Of a stretch of 64,000 nucleotides of DNA, positions 56,682 to 64,000 are shown piece after piece. Below the pieces are notes generated by a model. That model made no database searches and was not told the DNA's origin. It saw nothing but the letters and a program-made list of their open reading frames with translations. The translations under genes were made by a program, and so were the position numbers. How positions within the stretch are numbered: position 1 is the first letter of the stretch; the number at the start of each line of letters is the position of its first letter. The DNA is from Angiostrongylus vasorum (taxonomy: Eukaryota > Nematoda > Chromadorea > Rhabditida > Metastrongylidae). The DNA lies in NCBI GenBank assembly GCA_018806985.1, contig JADANN010000202.1, positions 2,723,001 through 2,787,000 of the forward strand, written 5' to 3'.

Positions 56682-57008
56682 TCAGTATTTCGCAACCATA
56701 TTTAAGAATCCGCTAAGTGATCGGTCCACTTCCGATTCTTCTTCCTTCAGCAGACGTTCGAGTGCTGAACCGCGTCGTTTACGCATTCGCTTACTCTTGA
56801 CATCCAATTTAGAAGCTCGACATGATATCATTGGTGACATTGTACATTTCTGCAGCGGTGTTGAAGAAGCACGTATACCTCTCTCATCAAATGTTCTGTC
56901 TAGTGACATCGAAGTGTCAGAAACATAATCTGAATTTGGTACAACTTTATAGTAGAACTCTGACGGCAAATACACGTCTCCCATAGTCTTATTAATGCAT
57001 GGAATTCC
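56682..57008 (-). CDS. Zinc-ribbon gene exon 4 (stop)
   Basis: Acceptor TTTGTGTAG. 108 codons and stop at 56684-56682, with the basic cluster and C-terminal helix. Confidence 0.82.
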   Translation of the reverse strand, partial: GIPCINKTMGDVYLPSEFYYKVVPNSDYVSDTSMSLDRTFDERGIRASSTPLQKCTMSPMISCRASKLDVKSKRMRKRRGSALERLLKEEESEVDRSLSGFLNMVAKY

Positions 57009-57556
57009 CTACACAAACTTAAGAACCTATATCCTCATCGTGTTCAAAAGTTTTCACCTGTATCTACCGCTGACTGATCTGAACATGACGGAAGTTCCAT
57101 TTCACCACAGTAGTACTCCTGCTTACAACCGCAACAAATACCTTTGATCTTTAAGGTATTACTGAAAACCAAACTATAATTAAACCATAACATGGTCTCG
57201 AGAATGCAAAAAAGAGCAAGCAGAGTTCACTAAAGCAGAGGAAAATAATGTGTGCAACCTACTCGGCTTCCTTGATTTTCAGGTCAAAGCTACGTCTGTT
57301 TCTCAGATTGATTCCACATCTTAAGCAACGTGTTCCATCGTTGATACGTTCTGTAACCGTAGAACCCTGCAGGAAAATAAGATGTTCACTAAAAAGAACG
57401 TAAAAGAAAAAACATAAAAAATAGAAAGAATTCTTCGTGTGAAGCACATTCTCTAGTAATGGATTTCATTCCTACTATACTTCTCAAATCGACAAAGCCG
57501 AACTCCACAATTTCTTCTGACGATTTCCAGTAATAGATATAACGACTACTCTCCAT
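56682..57556 (-). CDS. Zinc-ribbon protein, complete four-exon gene (C18orf21/RMP24-like)
   Basis: Exons 57556-57476, 57366-57263, 57161-57068 and 57008-56682 join in phase (606 bases, 201 residues). Introns are 109, 101 and 59 bases with GT-AG ends (for example TTTCCTGCAG). A zinc ribbon is built from CxxC at 41/44 and CxxC at 71/74, with an RRSFDLKIK strand between. A low-complexity Ser-rich part, a basic cluster KSKRMRKRR (164-172, a likely nuclear signal) and a C-terminal helical tail (ALERLLKEEESEV, then SGFLNMV) follow. This order matches vertebrate C18orf21 (RMP24, an RNase MRP subunit) and the Rpr2/Snm1 type of ribbon; that match is inference. Other zinc-ribbon proteins are possible. 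No trans-splice site is obvious at the ATG. Confidence 0.78.
57068..57161 (-). CDS. Zinc-ribbon gene exon 3
   Basis: Acceptor GGTTTTCAG, donor TCAGCG|GTAGAT. Holds the second knuckle (GICCGCKQEYYC). Confidence 0.82.
57263..57366 (-). CDS. Zinc-ribbon gene exon 2
   Basis: Acceptor TTTCCTGCAG, donor GCCGA|GTAGGT. Holds the first CxxC (GTRCLRCGINLR). Confidence 0.82.
57476..57556 (-). CDS. Zinc-ribbon gene exon 1
   Basis: 27 codons from ATG (MESSRYIYYW...), donor AGTATA|GTAGGA, phase 0. Confidence 0.7.
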
Positions 57557-57689
57557 AGCGCTTATTTCCTTTTTGATGGTTTATTTCTCCACTTGACAAC
57601 AACTCTTGTGTTATCTGATAGGTCACTGAAAGTTGACGTAGAAAGGATACGATCAAAAAAGTCTCTCCACACTTAAATTTCTTTTTATA

Positions 57690-57885
57690 CAACATAACAT
57701 CACATCCTATTATATGAATTCCAGAACCTCTTGCATTCGATTCGCTTCCTAGGATCCATCGTCCAAGAAGGTCTTCGAACTTTTTGCTTGTTAGTCCGGT
57801 TGCTGCCGTAAGGATTTTTAGTCTTGTTTTGAATGTCACTGAATAGTGGTCGAATTCATTCTCCTTCGAATCGTCATACTCATAT
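57690..57885 (-). repeat. SINE family E copy upstream of the zinc-ribbon gene
   Basis: On the minus strand ACATTCAAAACAAGACTAAA, TTCGAAGACCTTCTTGGACG and CGAATCGAATGCAAGAGG follow the family order. It ends about 130 bases before the gene's ATG. Confidence 0.6.
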
Positions 57886-58097
57886 AGGCGTACTAGGGTC
57901 TTGCACCCGAAATAAATGGTTATTAAGTACACCTCGAACCAAATGTCTCTCCCTTGGCTGCGGCGGCCGCAACGACGTGGCCAGAACAGGTTTGGTGGAC
58001 CAGGGGCTGAGTCGAAGCATCGCCGTGCTCGTGGTGAACGGCATCAATATCACTGCATAACCCTTCCCTATTATCCAAATAAACATAGCTTAAGTTG

Positions 58098-58475
58098 TGA
58101 ACCTCCCAATGGTTACCGCCTCATTGTGGCTAGGTGTCCCTGGGTGTCGGACTGCGATGTATAGCGGGTTATCCATTCCCCTGGCAGAGTCCTCCAACCT
58201 GAGAAGGAGTCCAGCGTTCCCATCAAGAAGCCTAGCTAAGAGTAAACCAATACCAGGATCGGCCACCGTCCTGGTATCAAAGTCGCATGGTGGTAAATCT
58301 CCTTCTGATCCACAAGAGCTGCGACTGCCTGTGGTGGTGAAGACCTGGGCCAGCCTTTACCAACCTCACCTAGGGATTCCAGGGAAACACAAGGTCTTAA
58401 GCAGCAAATCTCCGAAAAATGGAGATTATGCTGGGGCCCACACAACCAGTGAGAACGGGCCGTTCAAGTTCCAAA
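58098..58475 (+). repeat. SINE-like family A, copy 8
   Basis: Full sense copy with both hairpin arms (ACCTCCCAATGG at 58101). It faces copy 9 across a piece of Penelope terminal repeat. Confidence 0.75.
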
Positions 58476-58524
58476 TAATCTGTGAAAACACTTCCAGATG
58501 CTGACACCAACGTGTTTGCATTAT

Positions 58525-58660
58525 GGCCATAGTTCTCAGGATCGACTTTCTATTAGCCTCGGCACTGGAATATGAATGCGTCGTTTTCTTGGTCAGCAAT
58601 CGCGAGGTTGTTATACAGCATACATTTACTTCCATAGAAAAACACAAAACGACGCATTCA
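58525..58660 (-). repeat. Penelope terminal-repeat edge
   Basis: CGACTTTCTATTAGCCTCGG, GAATGCGTCGTTTTCTTGG and CAGCAATCGCGAGGTTGTT match the outer end of the palindrome at 32.9 kb. Confidence 0.65.
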
Positions 58661-58667
58661 TATGGCC

Positions 58668-59038
58668 ATAGTACTTGTTCACTTACTTGGACACCCTCCC
58701 CACCCCTCTGGTTGTGCGAGCCCAAGTTTTGTTAGTTTAGTCATTGTAGATCCCTGGAACCCCGAGGTCAGCCCAAACTCTGCCCGCAGTTCGTCATCAC
58801 CACAGGCAGTCGCCGTCCTTGTGGATCAGAGGGAGATTTGCCACCATGCGACTAGTGTGGTATCAGCACGATGACGGATCCTGGTATTCGTTTACTCTTA
58901 GCTGTGCTTCCTGATACAAATGCCGGAATTCTCAGCTTGGGTGGATCTGCTAAGGGGATGAATCTCCCCCGCTGTACATCGCATCCCGACACCAGGAACA
59001 CCTCCCAGCAGCGATGAGGCGGTAAGCCGTTGGGAGGT
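58668..59038 (-). repeat. SINE-like family A, copy 9
   Basis: Full copy in opposite orientation to copy 8. The tail on + reads ACTTGTTCACTTACTTGG. Confidence 0.75.
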
Positions 59039-59439
59039 GAGCCATAGTAACACATAATAAGCAATACCATACGTAAAATCCATACCCATAGAATGATAAA
59101 GCAAAGTCTCTTTTATTAGTTTCTTGGGGAATTAATGTTCGACTTATAATTTCATTTGCCTTGTATTATTTTTAAGCAACAGATTTCTTCTCTGCAAGGC
59201 ACAGTATTACATATCATATATAACATGATATATAATAATATATGCAAAGCTTACTTCATCCCCTTTTGCAGCTTGTGATTGAATTATGATGTAGATTGTT
59301 GGTAGATTATGATTGGTAGATTTTACAAGTTAGAATTTAAGGTGTCGAAGCAGCGATGTCGACAAATCCATCTTTGCGAGTCCAAACTTTATCTCTTTTA
59401 GTGGGACGCAAATGGCTTAAAATAATTAATGAGATAATA

Positions 59440-60050
59440 TGGCGTTAAGGAGGTGGTAACGAACGCAGAGTACGTCGGTGGTTTCAAAAATTTCGTTGCA
59501 TCGAATTGCACGTTGAACGTATGGGACCTCACGGACGACGATGACCATGTGTTTTATATGTGGCTTCAATGGAAGGAAACAACAGCATATGTTCCATAAC
59601 TTACAGAAGGACTTGATGTAAGCATATAAACTGTTCTGGAGCATCTAAGGTTGATTTGAAAGTAGAGAAGGCTCGATAAAAGGATGCTATACAAATTGGC
59701 AACACTTCGTACCACTGAACCCTGGCCATATTTCGCATTATTGACTGTGTAAAGGTTGAACGAAGTGGACTACGAAACTGCGCCCGATTCACCATACTCG
59801 GAGGACTTCTGGCCTATTGACTACCATTTGTTACAGTATCTCGACAAATTTCTTTGCCAAATTCCTGTAGAAACCAAGCCGAAGCCGAAACTCCCTACAA
59901 CAACCTGATGGCTACCCGATGTTTCTCGTTAACAAAGAGGTGCAGACCCCAACTGTTTTTATTTGAATTAATAGAGTCTATTTTGAGCTGATATATGCAA
60001 CTTTAACAATATAGGCCGACATTCAAAATTGATTTACGAGCAACCTAATA
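59440..60050 (+). pseudogene. Decayed mariner transposase, with a gap
   Basis: The helix-turn-helix end reads ERRVRRWFQKFRCIELHVER (59463). The last catalytic block reads SPYSEDFWPIDYHLLQYLDK (59789), where the final Asp of DD34D lies. The middle is missing or unreadable. A terminal-repeat-like end (TTACGAGCAACCTAATA) closes it near 60051. Confidence 0.75.
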
Positions 60051-60051
60051 A

Positions 60052-60775
60052 AATCCTGTCGTGTTCACTACCTCTCGAGTCTTCTAATGGTCGAAAAACT
60101 ACGACTTATTGTCAAAAACCAACAAGTTCATACCGCGGCGCGTCCGTTCCACAATACATCTGCGAAATCACGCATCAGTTTCCGTTCATTTTCATTCTAA
60201 GTGGTAATTTCTTCATGAACAAGTCTTTTTTCTACACATTTTCGTATTTAGCCGACAACGTGTCCACAACAAATGTCCTAGGCGTGATTGATCCAGATTT
60301 AGTTACACTATACATTCTGGTTCGCAACATATGTAGAAAATAAAAGATGAACGATAGAGAATTCGGCAGTGATCAATTCCAGCTGCACCTTTCCGGACCC
60401 ACCATTCGACTCCACTAAACATGAAAGTAGTGAGTGAACCACAACGAAGCTATGATATGACCAACACTCGGAACTGAGTACATATTTCTGTTTAAATATT
60501 GACTTCCAGTAGCTCACGATATTTGAAGTCAGTGCTTTACTCTCCCAGACAGGTATGGTCCCAGTTTACCTGCACCGAAGAGAGGGAAGACATCGTTAAT
60601 CCGAGACGGGTAGAAATAACAACGTATGTATTTCAAGGCACTTCTAATCACTGCTATACGCGTACCCATGTAAACAATATTTTGGCAAATTTATATATTT
60701 CCACATCCCCATTCTACGTGAAAACTGTAACTAAAGAACCATCAATTACTAATTAGAAATTGAGCCTTGTAACTT
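60052..60775. other. Stretch without a supported gene
   Basis: Two + frames of 85-104 codons show no motif. Confidence 0.2.
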
Positions 60776-61460
60776 GAATCATGTTAATGAACACACAAAG
60801 AATAGGACTACGCGTAAATCAGGAGAAAACTCAAATCATGAAAAACATATAGTGTCAAGGTGAACAAAGCGAATGGATTATTTTCTGATTATAGAAACCA
60901 CCTAATACAACCCTGGGTATTCGGTCTCACATAGGGAGACCCACTCTTCCTACGTTCGAGCATGTTAAAGAAACCTCTGGCAGACTATCGGTCCCGAAAC
61001 TCCGCACTTACCATTTCAAGTCACTAGTTTCCCAATGCCCTGCTATACAGCAGAGATTTGGGTTTATAATTCAACTACGTCGAGAATTTTACGCATCATC
61101 CACAGCCGGCGATGTTTTCTGGTACATAGCTGGCTACATAAAAAAATTTGGTACATAAACGTCTAGAAGGAATGCTCAATTCTTATCTTTGATAACCATC
61201 CCGTGTTCACTAGAATATGTACAGCGAAAAATACATAGGCCCATCACATAATGAAAGAAGCTAACGATGGAGTGCACTCTAAAAGGAGGCAAGCATCCTC
61301 TGCATAACAACGCGCAAGATAGGTAGACGTGTTTGTGAACGTCATCAATCAACCGAATTCACACATGAAGACGATTTGTGGATCATGGAAAGTGCTTCAC
61401 TAAGGCAACAACGGGCTTCCAACATGAACCACTGTTCCACAAGAATGACGTGAATGGGAA
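60776..61460 (+). pseudogene. RTE-type reverse transcriptase relic
   Basis: RIGLRVNQEKTQIMKN at 60801 matches the block after the YADD box in RTE elements (compare 53.9 kb). Later RTE-like thumb blocks are recognisable only loosely (KETSGRLSVPKLRTYHFKS near 60970). Many stops. Confidence 0.6.
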
Positions 61461-61564
61461 ATCCGTTTTGGTTCCACTTCTCGTGAAAACGGAACTGCTC
61501 CAATTATCTATGTAGTTCCCAGGACAGACATTCCATTAACTTTCCCTTTGGTAAGAAGAAATCC

Positions 61565-62000
61565 ACCGTTTTCTTGATGAGCAGACATGATATTATTGTT
61601 ACACTATAATTCCAAAGCTCCAGAAATGAACAATGGGAAGTAGTGCTCCTGACTCCGCTTGACCTCGCGGCATAGTTTAAAATGGTTCTTATTTTACCTC
61701 AACCACGTACCAGTTGTCACCCAAGTAAGACTGTGTACCAGCCTGTCTCCATAAAATAACTAGACGTTTAACGTTGAACAAAACGGTGAGTGTTCAAAAC
61801 AAGCTGTTTAGTAAGCGAATGTAAATTTATGCATTAAGATTTATCCGCTGAGGTTACTTTTTTAGGTTAGGTTTGAAAGCATTCGACTGAGTATATTCCG
61901 TGTCAATCTGAGTCTTCCAGGCTTTAGAAGACGAAGTGGCAAAATAGTCAGCTTTCATGAATAAACATGTAACAACAACCTCGCATCTGCTCACTAAGGA
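61565..62000. repeat. Inverted pair of decayed Penelope terminal repeats
   Basis: The left piece TTTCTTGATGAGCAGACATG (61571, minus type) faces the right piece with GTGTCAATCTGAGTCTTCCAGG, a broken hammerhead core (TTTAGAAGACG) and AACCTCGCATCTGCTCAC (61978). Confidence 0.5.
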
Positions 62001-62242
62001 AGCAATGAACTATCTAAGCAGAATCATATCAGTTCGTTAAAGAATCTGAAAAGACCATGATCAATATGGGGAAAACAGCAAGTCCATGATATGGACACAC
62101 AGTATAGTCTTCCACATTACACATTATTGGATCACATTCCATTTGATAACGACAATTCATCACAGTGACTCCAAAGGCAAAGGAAAGAACACAGTCTAAT
62201 ATGTAAGGAGTTATATTCTGGAATACTAGCTTGGAAAACTAC

Positions 62243-62700
62243 CTTCACTACCCTATAACTTATCGAAGGATACCCTATTAGATATGTCTGAAGCCCGTGT
62301 GGTGTACTGCAAACACTATGGGGCCTCACGGCCCCATAATTATCGATGACAATCAGTTTTAAGTGGGTCAACTGTTCGTTCTTGGATAAGCCGAACCCAC
62401 TTTTAAACTGAATTTTCCAAATTACTGATGCATGACACTTAAGATAAGGTGGTTCTGAAAGATAGACAAAAGAAAAAACAGTCGTCACTACCGAAAACTG
62501 TTAAACACATTAAGAAGTCCATCGGTCTCTGTTTCCAGTTTCCAATAATTGACAGAGTGCCACGCTTGAAGGATTACTGATGTTCCTGTTCGGTATATGG
62601 AAAATGTCCATTGCCGCCAAAGTTGCGTCACGACAAATATCAAAGTTTATTGATAAACATCCATTTTGTCGACAATGCAACATGCAATGAACAGAACAAG
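62243..62700 (-). CDS. Possible exons of an extracellular Cys-rich protein, partial
   Basis: Exon 62700-62578 (acceptor TTCTGTTGCAG, donor ATCA|GTAATC) encodes CSVHCMLHCRQNGCLSINFD, a Cys pattern like a PAN/apple domain. Exon 62454-62252 or 62243 (acceptor TATCTTTCAG) joins it in phase and encodes IVIDNYGAVRPHSVCSTPHG. A further frame after ATTCCAG (62210) reads NCRYQMECDPIMC. It would need an intron of only 25-34 bases, so that part is doubtful. The start and end are not found. Confidence 0.38.
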
Positions 62701-62805
62701 CTGCAACAGAACATCTCACACATCCAACTTGTCAGAGGAAAAGGATAAATACCAGACTGAAACGTATGTAAAATTGAGTCCTTTATGCTGTTCAGAGATT
62801 TAACC

Positions 62806-63015
62806 TTTTTACTTACTGCCTACTCTTTTTGACGGCAGGGTATATTGCGAAATATAACTTCAACGAAGCTGAGATATTTGCAAAACTCTGGACCGCAGGT
62901 GCCTATGGTGGGGAACGAACGCGCTATTGTCCTTTCCGGGAGTAACGCGTTCACCACCACACTATGCGGGTCCTTCGTTTCGTAGTCTCTCAGCTGTTCA
63001 GAGAGATAGACGGTG
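62806..63015 (-). repeat. Family B repeat, arm and half core
   Basis: TTACTGCCTACTCTTTTTGACGG at the left, the arm to GCAAAACTC and the tRNA-like block to about 62965. It ends soon after CTCTCAGCTG. Confidence 0.72.
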
Positions 63016-63284
63016 CTGGTGGTGAACCTCATGGTATACTTACTGGATAAAGAAAGGCATGTATACATGCATATGAAACCCTCCCAGCCTAAGGCAATCA
63101 ATCTTTTCGCTTAATTCGTCAAGAAAGCAGCTCATTGAAAGCTATAACCACAGAAGCTCTATATTCACACAAGCGACCAGATAGCGCTCTCTTCCCCAAA
63201 TTCGAGGAAAAGTAGAAAATGATATGGAATGTCCTTATTTCCACTGGTACAAACATTTTCTTATCTCAACAGGATCAAGGTTAA

Positions 63285-63525
63285 CGGATAAAACTTTAGG
63301 CATTGATCAATCGTTGAGGGGATATGCCACGCATTCGAATCCATCAAGCACCGTTAAAGATAACTGAATGCATATCTAGCCTATACAACGACTAGCGTGG
63401 CCAACCGATGTATGATGTCCGCGTTGCTATCCTCGCAGATAGATGCGGTACCAATTTGCCGACATCGGAGGGATGAAAGGTGAGTCTTGGGCGCGGTATC
63501 GAACCCCTTGTAGGAAGCATATGTC
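63285..63525 (-). repeat. SINE family C, copy 10
   Basis: Tail on + GGATAAAACTTTAGG, then TGCCACGCATTCGAATCC, the GGTACCAATTTGCCGAC block and a degraded head. Confidence 0.65.
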
Positions 63526-63779
63526 TCAATAGGATATATACGGCCTTTTTTCCATTTGCTCACTCAGGCACGGTTGGGTAGAAAAAGCAGGAACTACTGC
63601 GACCATTGCACATTTCCACAAATGAGTTCACGATCCAAGTAGATATCAGTTAACCTTAAGCGAATGGAGTACTTACATCTCTATTTGTTTATGTTCTGGA
63701 AGTCTCCATTAACAAAAAAATGGGAATGCTACAAAGATACTATGGACATTATCTAAATTTTAACAAAATCCAAATTATA

Positions 63780-63949
63780 TCTGGAGACCCAAACTGTAAA
63801 CAAGGCCAATTGCAAATGTGTTGAAGGACTTGAAATTGTAAAAAATCAGTTCCGGAACAAATTTTATAAGCACAGAAGTCCAAACATCAGTGAATAGTAA
63901 GAATCTAGGAGCTGTAATGTTTTCAACGGTACAGTTCATTTTGATGAAC
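63780..63949 (-). CDS. Possible exon near the window edge
   Basis: After the acceptor GTGGGCTGCAG (AG at 63950-63951) an open frame encodes FIKMNCTVENITAPRFLLFTD, with two N-glycosylation sequons (NCT, NIT). A donor was not fixed. It may belong to the same extracellular gene as 62.2-62.7 kb or to one continuing off the window. Confidence 0.28.
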
Positions 63950-64000
63950 CTGCAGCCCACAAAGGTTACGTGCGAAATTCATTGGAACAACCAGATTCCT

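Noticed and set aside
1..64000. CRISPR array, bacterial operons or replication origin
   Set aside because: No regularly spaced direct repeats and no ribosome-binding-site-led gene clusters. Introns and animal transposons show a eukaryotic genome.

Overview
This window looks like a repeat-choked stretch of nematode chromosome. The introns that can be reconstructed end in the worm-type TTTCAG acceptor. The longest gene belongs to the UNC-93 family, and its start codon sits 8 bases after a splice acceptor, as expected for spliced-leader trans-splicing. Mariner and Penelope-like elements and tRNA-headed SINEs make up most of the rest. A strongylid (hookworm-like) source is a guess from this repeat mix, not something the sequence proves.

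Two intact protein genes can be assembled exon by exon with consistent reading phase, both on the minus strand. The first is a nine-exon UNC-93-like membrane protein of 441 codons running from 46245 down to 26524. It has a 12.1-kb intron full of repeats and one GC-AG intron. The second is a four-exon, 201-residue zinc-ribbon protein from 57556 down to 56682 that resembles the C18orf21/RMP24 type of RNase MRP subunit. Weaker exon-like islands lie at 24264-24575 (-), 35293-35526 (-), 36500-37390 (strand unclear), 46644-46809 (+), 48520-48687 (-), and 62243-62700 plus 63949 downward (-). One intact tRNA-Pro(TGG) lies at 15150-15221, next to a damaged tandem copy.

Layout: 0.3-0.9 kb decayed mariner; 1.1-3.4 kb Penelope terminal repeat, SINE family A and family B repeats; 4.6-10 kb two tandem copies of a 2.8-kb unit, each bounded by inverted family C SINEs; 13.6-14.7 kb mariner relic and an inverted pair of hammerhead-bearing repeats; 15 kb tRNAs; 16.7-22.8 kb two Penelope-like elements (PLE1 with inverted terminal repeats, PLE2 broken by a SINE A); 25 kb Penelope 3' fragment; 26.5-46.2 kb UNC-93-like gene, its introns holding families A, B, C and E and a Penelope palindrome at 32.9-33.6 kb; 47-51 kb SINE E and family B; 51.5-55.6 kb the best-preserved Penelope-like element (PLE4), interrupted by nested B and C insertions and by an RTE-type reverse transcriptase fragment; 56.7-57.6 kb zinc-ribbon gene; 58-61.5 kb SINE A pair, mariner and RTE relics; 61.5-64 kb repeats and a possible extracellular Cys-rich gene.

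The most notable structural signal is a set of about a dozen hammerhead-ribozyme cores (CTGANGA box, stem II, GAAAC box), always in Penelope-type terminal repeats and often in head-to-head inverted pairs.
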